A stretch of 64,000 nucleotides of DNA from Nitriliruptor sp040882075. GTDB taxonomy: Bacteria; Actinomycetota; Nitriliruptoria; Nitriliruptorales; Nitriliruptoraceae. The notes beneath the pieces are model-generated. The model saw only the letters and a list, made by a program, of their open reading frames with translations. It had not been told where the DNA came from and searched no databases. The translations under genes and the position numbers were made by a program. Position 1 is the stretch's first letter, and each line of letters begins with the position of its first letter. Location of the stretch: assembly GCF_040882075.1 (NCBI RefSeq), contig NZ_JBBEBZ010000164.1, forward strand, positions 1-64,000, read 5' to 3'. Below are positions 52,745 to 61,757 of the stretch, piece by piece.

Positions 52745-53149
52745 TCACGGCTGCGGGTGCTCGAGAACGAGGTCGGACACCTTGGCGAGAGCGTCGAAGT
52801 CTCGGTCCAGCGCGAGCACGGGGCTGCTCGTCCGAAGCGCCACTGCAGCGATGAGGCAGTCGATGCTGGAACGAACCGTGAGTCCCTTCGATCGCGCCGC
52901 GCGGTACAGCTGCGCGGCGTCCTCCCAGTCCTGCAGACCTTCGACGGAGAGGATCGGCCCGCGCAGGAGCAGGGCGCGCAGGTCGGCGGCCCGTCGTGGG
53001 CTGCGGGCACCGGCGGTGAGCTCGTAGAGGATGGGTTCGGTCCATCCCAGCGGCTGGTCGGCGACGATGGCGTCGCGGATCCAGGTGTTGTATGGGCTGC
53101 CCGTCCCGCGGAGGTACTCGATCCAGGCAGAGGTGTCGATCAGCACCAT
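52745..53149 (-). CDS. vapC: VapC-family PIN-domain toxin
   Basis: A 134-residue PIN toxin: MVLIDTSAWIEYLRG with the first Asp, EPILYELTAG with the Glu, SSIDCLIAAVAL with the second Asp and LALDRDFDALAK with the last. The ATG overlaps the antitoxin stop by one base (GTG three bases earlier is possible). All acidic residues are present. It is the second complete VapBC pair in the window, of a different subfamily from the one at 8.2-8.9 kb. Confidence 0.9.
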   Translation of the reverse strand: MVLIDTSAWIEYLRGTGSPYNTWIRDAIVADQPLGWTEPILYELTAGARSPRRAADLRALLLRGPILSVEGLQDWEDAAQLYRAARSKGLTVRSSIDCLIAAVALRTSSPVLALDRDFDALAKVSDLVLEHPQP

Positions 53150-53367
53150 CACGCGGTGTCCGCAGGCGCGTCATCCCTCATCCGGTCGAGGTCACCCTCC
53201 CAACCAGAACCCTCCATGGCGAGGGCCTCCTCCGCGCCCAGCCGTGATCCTACGAGCCGGCGCAACGCAAGATCGACCGCTTCCTTCTTGCTCCGGGTTC
53301 CATACAGGCGCATCGCTGCCTCGATGATGTCGTCATCGAGTTCGATGTTCGTTCGCGTCCTTGACAT
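53149..53367 (-). CDS. vapB: VapB-family antitoxin (ribbon-helix-helix)
   Basis: A 72-residue antitoxin: TRTNIELDDDIIEAAMRLYG, then RSKKEAVDLALRRLVGSR, the RHH pattern common in actinobacterial VapB. The ATG with GAGGAGGG upstream is preferred over an earlier in-frame codon. Partner of the toxin that follows with a 1-base overlap. Confidence 0.88.
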   Translation of the reverse strand: MSRTRTNIELDDDIIEAAMRLYGTRSKKEAVDLALRRLVGSRLGAEEALAMEGSGWEGDLDRMRDDAPADTA

Positions 53368-53802
53368 GCCGCCCTCCTCAGCCGCGACACCATCGTACAT
53401 TCTGAGGTGTACGTAGAGGTAGGCGACGTCAACGTGTCCCCAGAACGTGCAGATCCTCTGGTCTCGTGCGTGGTCCCCGCATCGGTGTGCCGACCCTCAT
53501 CACGGGGATGGGTGACCGCCACGCCCTCGCTCGGGTTGCGCAGGCTGTCACGCGGCATGTCGTACACGATGTCGTCTGCGTGAACGAAGTGAAGCCGTTC
53601 GCGCGAGGCCGGCCGTCAGGCGAGCGGTAATCGGGGGCGATCATCTTGCATGCGTCGTTGTCGGCTGCCGGATCCACGCGACCTCCCAGCCACAAGCCGT
53701 GGCCGCGGCCGGGGTCGATCGGCCGCACTTGCGTGCGCCTGCGGCATGCGAAGCGGTTGAGGTCTTCTGTCGGCTGTCAGCCGCGCGGTGGGCATCGGGT
53801 GA
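53368..53802. other. Stretch without a recognisable gene
   Basis: About 435 bases between vapB and the XRE gene. On the minus strand weak fragments such as VYDMPRDSLRNPSEGVAVTH and DNDACKMIAPDYRSPDG appear in different frames, without a start or family. It may be eroded coding sequence. I see no repeat or RNA gene. Confidence 0.4.
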
Positions 53803-54297
53803 TCACCGGCCATGCCAGCGGGCGACCGCAGGTTCCCATGCCTCGCGGACCGCTCTTGGGAGGTTGAGCTCGTCGAACACCTCGACGAGCAGGATCGGGT
53901 CGATGTAGCGCCGGATGTCGTCGGGGGTGCCCTCCCGCAATACCAGTTCGTAAACCCGGATGCGGTCCGCACGCACCGACAGATCCCTGACGCTACGGAT
54001 CACGTACCACGCCAGATGGCGGGGCAGCTCGATCAGCGCAAGCGCCAGGTGCGGCGCGAGGCTCGGCAGCTGGTCCGGCACGACCACCGGGGCCCCTCGG
54101 TAGGTACCGGCCTCGGTGAAGCTCGGGCGCGCAGCGATGGTCAGCTCGAACCCGGCCGCATCGAGCAGACGCTGTGCCGTATCCAAGGTCGGCGACTTCG
54201 CCCCATGCTCATAGGCCGACACGGTCGGCCGAGACGTGGCCGATCGGCGCGCAAGCTCAGCCTTCGACAGCCCGGCGCGCTGCCGGGCCTGCGTCAA
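53803..54297 (-). CDS. XRE-family helix-turn-helix protein
   Basis: A 164-residue protein with an N-terminal Cro/CI helix-turn-helix, TQARQRAGLSKAELARRSAT followed by RPTVSAYEHGAKSPTLDTAQ, and a longer C-terminal part (VYELVLREGTPDDIRRYID, LLVEVFDELNLPRAVREAWE). This form is often the antitoxin or regulator of a two-gene module, but no intact partner follows. The start is a TTG at 54297; the frame reads plausibly a few residues upstream (GELL), but no better start exists. Confidence 0.72.
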   Translation of the reverse strand: MTQARQRAGLSKAELARRSATSRPTVSAYEHGAKSPTLDTAQRLLDAAGFELTIAARPSFTEAGTYRGAPVVVPDQLPSLAPHLALALIELPRHLAWYVIRSVRDLSVRADRIRVYELVLREGTPDDIRRYIDPILLVEVFDELNLPRAVREAWEPAVARWHGR

Positions 54298-54381
54298 CAG
54301 CTCACCGCTGAAGGATCGACCTCCCGGCCCCGTATCTGTTCGAATACGCTACCGCCATTCGGCGTCTCCGGCACCGCGTTC

Positions 54382-54403
54382 TGTGGTGCCACGGTGGTGC
54401 ACC
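54382..54403. repeat. Short repeat near tRNA-Ala resembling the 15.75 kb block
   Basis: TGTGGTGCCACGGTGGTGCACC differs from the block at 15738-15767 (TGTGGTGCCA, TGTGGTGCACC) in only a few bases and has the T variant, unlike the A variant at 46.4 kb. It lies about 70 bases from the tRNA 3' end. Confidence 0.45.
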
Positions 54404-54439
54404 GTGCGCACCTCATGATCGAGAAGCTGCGCGAAACGG

Positions 54440-54469
54440 CGATATCCCGGCGTTTCCGCCGGGATATCG
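54440..54469 (-). terminator. Terminator hairpin of tRNA-Ala
   Basis: CGATATCCCGGCG at 54440-54452 pairs perfectly with CGCCGGGATATCG at 54457-54469, loop TTTC, immediately downstream of the tRNA 3' end. Confidence 0.8.
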
Positions 54470-54471
54470 GG

Positions 54472-54545
54472 TGGAGGTGATCGGATTTGAACCGACGGCC
54501 CCTTCGTTGCGAACGAAGTGCTCTGCCGAACTGAGCTACACCCCC
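54472..54545 (-). tRNA. tRNA-Ala (anticodon CGC)
   Basis: The minus strand folds as a complete tRNA: acceptor GGGGGTG with CACCTCC, D stem GCTC/GAGC, anticodon stem CTTCG/CGAAG around loop TTCGCAA (anticodon CGC, Ala), and T arm GTCGG-TTCAAAT-CCGAT with one G-U pair. Discriminator A; CCA is not encoded. The 3' two thirds of this gene are repeated at 15529 and 46158, so this is the intact gene at the edge of the presumed islands. Confidence 0.96.
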
Positions 54546-54651
54546 GGGACTGCGGGCGCCCCGGCGCAGGCCGGAGCGAGGCGGGATGGTAGCCGCGCCC
54601 TCACCTTCGGTCGAACGCACGGGCGTGCCACGCGGCCCCGCACCGGGTGGG

Positions 54652-55878
54652 TCAGCACCGACCGATCTCGTCCTCGTCGGCGAGGCCGACGGGGCGGCTG
54701 CCGTCCAACGTCGTCGGCCCCCCGAGGACCTCGTCGCCCCCGTCCTGCTCCTCGCCGCCGCCACGGCGCTCGAGCACCTCGGAACGGCCCTCGCCGCTGG
54801 CGTCGTCCCGCCCCGTGTCGCGGACGGTGCCGTCCCGCTCGTCCTGCCCCGAGATGAGCCAGCGGACCAGCTCCTCGAGGGCTTCCTCGTCGAGCTCGAC
54901 CATGCTGGCCGCGCCGATCATCGTGATGACCCCGGGCACGAAGCGACCCTCGAGGTCGCCCGCCACCGTGGCCCGGTGCTCGCGGACCAGCTGCTGGATC
55001 CGGCGCAGGTCGAGGGTGCTGTCGAGCTCCACCGCAGCGGCGACGCGTTCCGCCACGCGCAGCAGCCTCGGCAGGTCGTCGAGGATCCCGAGCTCGCCGA
55101 TGCCGTCGAGCATCTCGGCCACGAGCCGCTGCTGGCGGGCGATGCGGCCGAAGTCGTCGTCGAGGTGGCGAGCCCGCGCGAACGCCAGGGCGTCCGTGCC
55201 GTCGAGGTCGACGCAGCCAGCGGGGAGGTCGAGGTTGGCGTCGCGATCCTTCAGCGGCTCGTCGAGCCTCATGGTGACGCCACCGAGCGCGTCCACGACC
55301 TCGACGAACCCGCCGAAGTCGACGCCCACGACGTGGTCGATGCGCAGGCCCGTCAGCCGCGTGAGGGTCTGCACCGTGCAGCTCTCGCCGCCGATGCCGA
55401 GGTCCTCACCGATCTGGAAGGACTCGTTGACGCGTCCGGTGGAGCCGTCGCAGAGCTCGACCCGGGAGTCCCGGGGGACGCTCAGGACCCGGACCTCGTC
55501 GGCGTCGGGATCGAGCCGGGTCAGCGCGACCACCTCGGCGCGTGCGCCCGGCACGTACCCGGTCCGCAGCTCCCGCCGCTCGCGGGGTGTCAGGTCCTCC
55601 CGTGAATCCGAACCGAGGACGAGGACGGTCAAGGCGCGGGCATCGAGCTCCTCGGCGGCAGCGCCATCCCCCGCACCCCCTCCGTCACCATCGGCGTCGT
55701 CCTGACCGAGACCCTGGACGTCCACCCGGTCGATGCTCCGGTCGATCGACCACACCGAGGCACCGACCACGAGCGCGACGGCGACCACCAGCACCCCGAC
55801 GATGGTCGCGACGCGGCGGCCCCAGCCGGCGCGCGCGCCGCTGGTCCACGTCCGTCGCGCGCCAGCCTCTTCTGCCAC
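54652..55878 (-). CDS. LytR-CpsA-Psr (LCP) family protein
   Basis: A protein of about 408 residues with an N-terminal transmembrane helix (VATIVGVLVVAVALVVGASV) and the extracellular LCP domain: LTVLVLGSDSRED, RAEVVALTRLDPDADEVRVL, SVPRDSRVELCDGSTGRVNE, GIGGESCTVQTLTRLTGL, DALAFARARHLDDDFGRIAR. LCP enzymes attach glycopolymers to peptidoglycan; the Arg and Asp residues in SDSRED, VPRDSR and ARHLDDD bind the phospholipid. The start is uncertain: GTG at 55878 is used here; a TTG at 55905 is possible. The C-terminal 50 residues are Gly/Glu/Arg-rich. Confidence 0.88.
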   Translation of the reverse strand: MAEEAGARRTWTSGARAGWGRRVATIVGVLVVAVALVVGASVWSIDRSIDRVDVQGLGQDDADGDGGGAGDGAAAEELDARALTVLVLGSDSREDLTPRERRELRTGYVPGARAEVVALTRLDPDADEVRVLSVPRDSRVELCDGSTGRVNESFQIGEDLGIGGESCTVQTLTRLTGLRIDHVVGVDFGGFVEVVDALGGVTMRLDEPLKDRDANLDLPAGCVDLDGTDALAFARARHLDDDFGRIARQQRLVAEMLDGIGELGILDDLPRLLRVAERVAAAVELDSTLDLRRIQQLVREHRATVAGDLEGRFVPGVITMIGAASMVELDEEALEELVRWLISGQDERDGTVRDTGRDDASGEGRSEVLERRGGGEEQDGGDEVLGGPTTLDGSRPVGLADEDEIGRC

Positions 55879-56143
55879 CTCGGGTGCCCCATCGTGTCGC
55901 CTCAAGAACCGCGTGCTCCGAGGTCGGACGCAGAGCGTGACGGGTCGCGGCCCGTCGCACCAGCGGCGATGGGGCGGGATGTCGGTCCGATCCGCCGCCG
56001 GTAGCCCGTTCGGGAGGGTCGAACCGGCCGGAGAGCGGTGGACGTCGGTCCCGTGAGCGCACCTGCGCGTCCGACCGGCCGCCGGAACGTCGGCCCCACC
56101 CGGCCTCCCCATCTCGCGACGTCCGCGACGTCCGCGGCGTCGG

Positions 56144-56854
56144 TCAGCCCCGGTCGTCGTCGAGGAGCCGCTCCACCGCGGACCGGTGCGCATCGAGCGC
56201 GGCCCGCAGATCGCGCTGGCCGACCGCGGTCGTCAGGTCCCCGCGGGTGCGTTCGGTGATGGCCCGAGCAGCGTCGGTCGCCCGACGCAACCCGCGGGTC
56301 AGACCGTCCGGCGCGTCGATGGTGACGAGCGCGGACAGGATCTCCTGCATCGTGTCGAGCCGCTGCTCGGCCCCGATGAGATCCCCGTCACGGACCCGGT
56401 CGAGACAGGACCGTCGCAGCTCACCGACGGTCTCGGCGAGACCGTGGAGCCACGACGCATCGTCGACGCCGACCTCATCCGGTCCGGGCAGCCCGGCGCC
56501 GGTGCAGGCCGCCCTCGTGAGGACCGCCTCCGCGACCTCCTTGGCCGCGTCGGGCACGAACCCCGCGTGCAGCACCTCGGGGAACGGCGCGCTGGCCGAC
56601 ACCGCGTCGGCGAGCGCGGATCGGGCGTCGGCGATGAGCGCGTCGGCCCGGTCGTGCTCACCTCGGTGGACCGCTCGGATGGCGTTGGCAGCGGCGCGGA
56701 TGGCGTCACGAGACGCGGCCAGGCCGGTCTCCCGAGCCTCGTGGCGCGCGACGAAACGGACACGCACCGGCTCGCTCAGTGCGAGCAGATCGCCCTCCCG
56801 CGGATCGCCCGAGCCGTCCGAGCCGTCCGGATCCCCGGGGTCGGCCGTCGGCAC
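56144..56854 (-). CDS. Translin-like helical protein
   Basis: A 236-residue, mostly helical protein: EPVRVRFVARHEARETGLAA, AIRAVHRGEHDRADALIADA, FPEVLHAGFVPDAAKEVAEA, SWLHGLAETVGELRRSCLD, AEQRLDTMQEILSALVTIDA. The pattern is that of prokaryotic translin-family proteins, often mislabelled haloacid dehalogenase, for which RNA binding is presumed. The GTG start lies three bases after the stop of the membrane protein upstream, with which it forms an operon. Confidence 0.7.
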   Translation of the reverse strand: MPTADPGDPDGSDGSGDPREGDLLALSEPVRVRFVARHEARETGLAASRDAIRAAANAIRAVHRGEHDRADALIADARSALADAVSASAPFPEVLHAGFVPDAAKEVAEAVLTRAACTGAGLPGPDEVGVDDASWLHGLAETVGELRRSCLDRVRDGDLIGAEQRLDTMQEILSALVTIDAPDGLTRGLRRATDAARAITERTRGDLTTAVGQRDLRAALDAHRSAVERLLDDDRG

Positions 56855-56855
56855 C

Positions 56856-57389
56856 TCAGCCGTCCCAGCGCCGCAGACGCACCGTGCCGGCGTTCTCGCC
56901 GACGGCCGCACCGACGAGCACCTTCTGCTGGTCGACGTCAGCCTCGAGCTCGCGGACCACCGACCGCACCTGATCCGCCTGCAGCTTCCAGCGGCGCAGC
57001 AGCGCGACGTACGCACCGGTGGCGGCGACCGCCAGCAGCGCGACGCCCCAGAGCACACCACCGAAGATGACGGCGAGCACCAGCGAGACCACGGTGCCTG
57101 CGACGAGCCGCAGGAACCACACCCGGCGCGCCTCGACCCGGGGGTCCTCGCGGCGGTAGGGCTTGGGCTGCTCGGCGGCCACGATGCCGTGGTGGTCGAC
57201 GATCCGACCAGCGTCACCGGGGACCATGAGCTGGCGCCCGTTGCTGCGCTGCGGCGAGGTCTTCAGGACGTCCATGGCGCGCTCGAACCCTCCGACGGTG
57301 GCGTGCGGTGAACCGGTCCGGGACCGGAGCGCCGAGGGGACCAGCAGAGCGGCCCAGAGCAGGACCAGCAGCACCAGCGCTTCGTTCAC
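56856..57389 (-). CDS. Membrane protein of unknown function
   Basis: A 177-residue protein with an N-terminal helix (NEALVLLVLLWAALLVPSAL) followed by RSRTGSPHATVGGFERAMDV, then two close transmembrane helices (LRLVAGTVVSLVLAVIFGGV and LWGVALLAVAATGAYVALL) and a short C-terminal domain ending VGAAVGENAGTVRLRRWDG. This layout is common in actinobacteria next to the molybdenum cofactor genes, but the function is unknown. GTG start; the translin-like gene follows directly. Confidence 0.7.
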   Translation of the reverse strand: MNEALVLLVLLWAALLVPSALRSRTGSPHATVGGFERAMDVLKTSPQRSNGRQLMVPGDAGRIVDHHGIVAAEQPKPYRREDPRVEARRVWFLRLVAGTVVSLVLAVIFGGVLWGVALLAVAATGAYVALLRRWKLQADQVRSVVRELEADVDQQKVLVGAAVGENAGTVRLRRWDG

Positions 57390-57632
57390 CCGACCACCTC
57401 GGTGTCCCGGTGCACTGTCGCCTCCCGTTCGCCGACCCGATCGTGGAGCTTGGGCGGCGACGTCGCGACGGTAACACCGGGTCCCGGCGCCTCGAAGCAC
57501 CCAGGACCGCGCGGGAAGGTAGCGACCTGCGGTGACACGGCGAAGCGCCGTGCGAGCAGCGGCCGGGGACCGCGGCCCGGTGCGCGACGCGCGCCTCCGG
57601 GCCGCGTCGCCCCTCCCGGGGCGGCCGGTCCG

Positions 57633-58184
57633 CTACGGCAGATCGAGGTCCCCGGAGCGTCCGCCGGTCTTGCGTCGGAGGCGGACATCGGTGATCCGCA
57701 CGTCCTTCTGGACCGCCTTCACGAGGTCGTAGAGGGTGAGAGCGGCCACCGAGACCGCCGTCAGGGCCTCCATCTCGACACCCGTCCGATCCGCGGCGAC
57801 GGCAGTGGCGGTGATGGTCGCCACACCGAGGTCGACGTCGACGTCGACCTCGACGTCGACGGACGTGAGCGCGACCTGGTGGCACAGCGGCAGCAGCTCG
57901 GGCGTGCGCTTGGCGGCCTGGATGCCGGCGATGCGGACGACCGGGAGCGCGTCACCCTTCGGCAGGTCGCCGTCGAGCAACCGCCGCGCCGTTCCCGGAG
58001 CCATCCGCACCTGCCCCTCGGCGACCGCGGTCCGCGACGTCACCGGCTTGCCGCCGACGTCGACCATCCGGGCCCGGCCGCGAGCGTCGAGGTGGGTCAG
58101 CTCACCACCGTCCGCGCCGCCGCCGTCGGTGCCCACGCCACCCGGACCGTCCGTGCCAGCCGCCTCGTCCACGGGGTCCTCCAT
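57633..58184 (-). CDS. moaC: Cyclic pyranopterin monophosphate synthase MoaC
   Basis: A 183-residue MoaC with an N-terminal extension of about 25 Gly/Asp-rich residues. Family motifs: LTHLDARGRARMVDVGGKPV, AAKRTPELLPLCHQVALTSV, TGVEMEALTAVSVAALTLYD and VQKDVRITDVRLRRKTGGRS. It forms cyclic pyranopterin phosphate in molybdopterin synthesis. The ATG overlaps the moeA stop by one base. moaA is not in the window. Confidence 0.96.
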   Translation of the reverse strand: MEDPVDEAAGTDGPGGVGTDGGGADGGELTHLDARGRARMVDVGGKPVTSRTAVAEGQVRMAPGTARRLLDGDLPKGDALPVVRIAGIQAAKRTPELLPLCHQVALTSVDVEVDVDVDLGVATITATAVAADRTGVEMEALTAVSVAALTLYDLVKAVQKDVRITDVRLRRKTGGRSGDLDLP

Positions 58185-59439
58185 CAGTCGACCAGCAGCT
58201 GGACGTCGACCTGGGACCCCGCCGGGACCTCGGTGACGTCCTCCGGGACGATCGCCAGACCGTCGGCGAGCGCGATCGACGACACCATGTGCGACCCCTG
58301 GGCGCCGGTCGGCGCGGCCGTCCAGCGACCGTCGCTGTGAGCGAGCCGGACCCGCAGGTAGGAGCGCTTCCCGGGCGGTGAGGTCATCGACGCGACGGCG
58401 ACAGCCCGGACGCGCGGACGTGCCACGTCACGCCGCCCCTGCATGGTGCGCAGGGCCGGCCGCACGAACACCTCGAACGAGACGAACGCCGACACGGGGT
58501 TCCCCGGCAACCCGACGATCGGGACGTCGCGGATCCGGCCGAGGATCTGCGGCATCCCCGGCTGCATCGCGACCTTGGCGGTCGTCACCTCGCCGAGCGC
58601 GCCGATGACGTCGGGCAGGACGTCGCGCGTGCCGGCCGACGCACCGCCCGAGCAGACCACCAGGTCCGCGTGCCCGAGGTTCGAGTCGAGCGCGTACATC
58701 AGCGCCTTGCGGTCGTCGCGCACGATCCCACCGCTGAACGGCGTCCCGCCGGCCTGGCGCACGAGCGCCGCCAGCATCGGGCCGTTGCCGTCGCGGATCA
58801 TCCCGGGCCCGGGCGCGTCGTCGGCCGGTACCAGCTCGTCACCGGTGGACAGCACGACCACCCGCGGTGGCGGGTTGCAGGGCACCCGCGTCTCACCGGC
58901 GTTGGCCAGCAGGGCGACGTCGGCGGGGGTGATGCGGCGGCCCGCGGCCACGAGCGGCTGGCCCGGCGTGAGGTCCTCACCGACGCAGCGCACGTTGGCC
59001 CCCGCCTCGTAGGCCCGGTGGAAGGCGATCTGGCCCCGATCGCCCGAGGTGGTCTCCACGGGCACGACCGCGTCGGCACCCACGGGCAGGGGCGCGCCGG
59101 TCATGATGCGCACGCACCGGCCGGGGGTGATCGAGGGCACCTCCGCGCTACCGGCCACGACCTCACCGATCACGGGCAGGTGGACCGGGTCGTCGACCGC
59201 AGCACCCGCGAGGTCGGCGGCGACGACCGCGTACCCGTCCATCGCGCTGTTGGGGAAGGACGGGAGCGATACGTGGCTGGTGACCGTCTCGGCCAGCACC
59301 AGCCCCATGGCGTCCTGCAGGCGAAGGACGATCGGGTCGGGGCGCGGCAGCAGGTCGATGAGCGCGGCGAGGTGGTCCTCGACGCTGGTGAGCTCGTCGG
59401 CCGTCACCACGTCGTGCCGTCCGTGCCCCACGAAACCGC

Positions 59440-59443
<4 letters not shown>
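58184..59443 (-). CDS. moeA: Molybdopterin molybdotransferase MoeA
   Basis: A 419-residue MoeA: SVEDHLAALIDLLPRPDPIV, SLPSFPNSAMDGYAVVAADL, RIMTGAPLPVGADAVVPVET, VVLSTGDELVPADDAPGPGM, VCSGGASAGTRDVLPDVIGA and VPIVGLPGNPVSAFVSFEVF. It inserts molybdate into adenylated molybdopterin. The GTG start shares GTGA with the galU stop; order galU-moeA-moaC is a common actinobacterial arrangement. Confidence 0.96.
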
Positions 59444-60312
<869 letters not shown>

Positions 60313-60445
60313 GAGCGAGCTCCGGGACGGGGCCGCCGAGACTACCGAGCACGGCTGCGACGCTCCGGGCCTCGTCGGGCCGCCCGGTCGGACGTACGCT
60401 CGTCACGTCGCCGGGCACCGGGCGCAGCGAGGTGGGTACGGCACC

Positions 60446-61066
60446 GTGACAGCGGACGGCACGATCGACGCCGGTGGGGGCACCGAGGTGGCGGACGTCC
60501 GCGACCGGAAGGTGTCGCTGCGACGAGCCACCAGGCGCGCCCGCGAGGAGCTGACCGAGCTCGAGCGGGCGAGCGCCTCGTCCGGCGCGGTGAGCCGGCT
60601 GCGCCAGCTGCGCCAGCTGCGCCGGGCTCGGGTCGTCGCCGTGTACGCGGGACACGGCAGCGAGCTCGACCTCACCGACCTGGTCGCGTGGCTCCGAGGA
60701 CGCGGCGCGACGACGGCGCTGCCGCGCGTCCTCGACGAGCGCCTCACGCTGGTGGCGACCACCGAGGCCACCCCGCTCGGCCTCGGGTACCGGGGGATCA
60801 CCGAACCCGCCGGGCGCCCGATCCACCTCTCCGCCGTCGATGTTGTGGTGCTCCCGGGGCTCGCGTTCGACCCGCTCGGTGGACGGCTCGGCCAGGGCGG
60901 TGGGCACTACGACCGCCTGCTCGCCGACCTCCCCGACGAGGTCGTCCGCATCGGGGTGTGCTTCGCCTGCCAGCTCGTGCCGCGCGTCCCACGCGAGGCC
61001 CACGACGCGGCCGTCGACACCGTGGTCACGGACCGGGCGACCTACCGGACCCGAGCCCGGACCTGA
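60446..61066 (+). CDS. 5-formyltetrahydrofolate cyclo-ligase
   Basis: A 206-residue MTHFS-type enzyme converting 5-formyl-THF to methenyl-THF with ATP. The signature LPGLAFDPLGGRLGQGGGHYDRLLADL is visible near the C-terminus in two parts (residues about 140-165), with KVSLRRATRRAREELTELER at the start and VYAGHGSELDLTDLVAWLRG. A 9-base repeat gives RLRQLRQLRR near residue 50. GAGGTGG lies eight bases before the GTG. Divergent from galU. Confidence 0.88.
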   Translation: MTADGTIDAGGGTEVADVRDRKVSLRRATRRAREELTELERASASSGAVSRLRQLRQLRRARVVAVYAGHGSELDLTDLVAWLRGRGATTALPRVLDERLTLVATTEATPLGLGYRGITEPAGRPIHLSAVDVVVLPGLAFDPLGGRLGQGGGHYDRLLADLPDEVVRIGVCFACQLVPRVPREAHDAAVDTVVTDRATYRTRART

Positions 61067-61238
61067 CCGCGAGCCTGGTCACGGGGTGCGTCGCCACGCC
61101 GCAGCGACCTTGCGGGCTCGGCGCCGACCGGGCACCCTCCTCCGGTTGGCACTCTCCGCCACCGAGTGCGAGCGCGGGCGTCCTGATCCCACGCCCAGCA
61201 GCGACGCATCCGAACCGACCGGTCCCAGCGAGGTCCCC

Positions 61239-61622
61239 ATGCCCACCTACGAGTACGCCTGCCGCGGGTGCGGACAGCACCTCGAGGTCGTGCAGTCGTT
61301 CAAGGACGACGCCCTCACGCAGTGCCCGAGCTGCGAGGGCGAGCTGCGCAAGGTCTTCAGCGCCGCCGGCATCATCTTCAAGGGGTCCGGTTGGCACGTG
61401 AAGGACTACGCCGGCAACGGCAAGGCCGGGTCGTCCTCCGACGGTGACCGGTCCTCGACGTCCTCGGACGGCGGGTCGGAGGGTGCGAAGACCTCATCGA
61501 AGGACAGCGACAGCTCGTCCGGGTCGAGCTCGTCCTCCGAGGGTTCGTCCGCGGAGGGCGCCAAGTCGACCTCCTCGAAGGGTTCCTCGACCTCCTCGAC
61601 GAGCGACGCGAAGAGCGCGTGA
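61239..61622 (+). CDS. FmdB-family zinc ribbon protein
   Basis: A 127-residue protein. Residues 1-60 are the FmdB-type zinc ribbon: MPTYEYACRGCGQHLEVVQS and CPSCEGELRKVFSAAGIIFK (two CxxC pairs), ending GSGWHVKDY. The rest is a Ser/Lys/Asp low-complexity tail. A regulatory role was proposed for the founder of the family; none can be shown here. Confidence 0.92.
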   Translation: MPTYEYACRGCGQHLEVVQSFKDDALTQCPSCEGELRKVFSAAGIIFKGSGWHVKDYAGNGKAGSSSDGDRSSTSSDGGSEGAKTSSKDSDSSSGSSSSSEGSSAEGAKSTSSKGSSTSSTSDAKSA

Positions 61623-61757
61623 CGCCCCGCGTGGGTGCCCGCTCCGGCGGGCACCGTCGCCACGGAACACGGCTGCGCTGAGCTCGACGCGCCGTTCATC
61701 CACAGGCGCGCGCCGGCTCGATCGGACGTCGACGCCGCGAGGTGGTCGTCTGCGGCC

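Noticed and set aside
53368..53802. A toxin partner for the XRE gene
   Set aside because: Only disconnected fragments in different frames are visible, with no recognisable toxin motif.
15529..54545. Integrase or excisionase gene inside the presumed islands
   Set aside because: I looked for tyrosine and serine recombinase motifs in both islands and saw none. The IS30 and IS630 genes are unrelated to tRNA-site integration.
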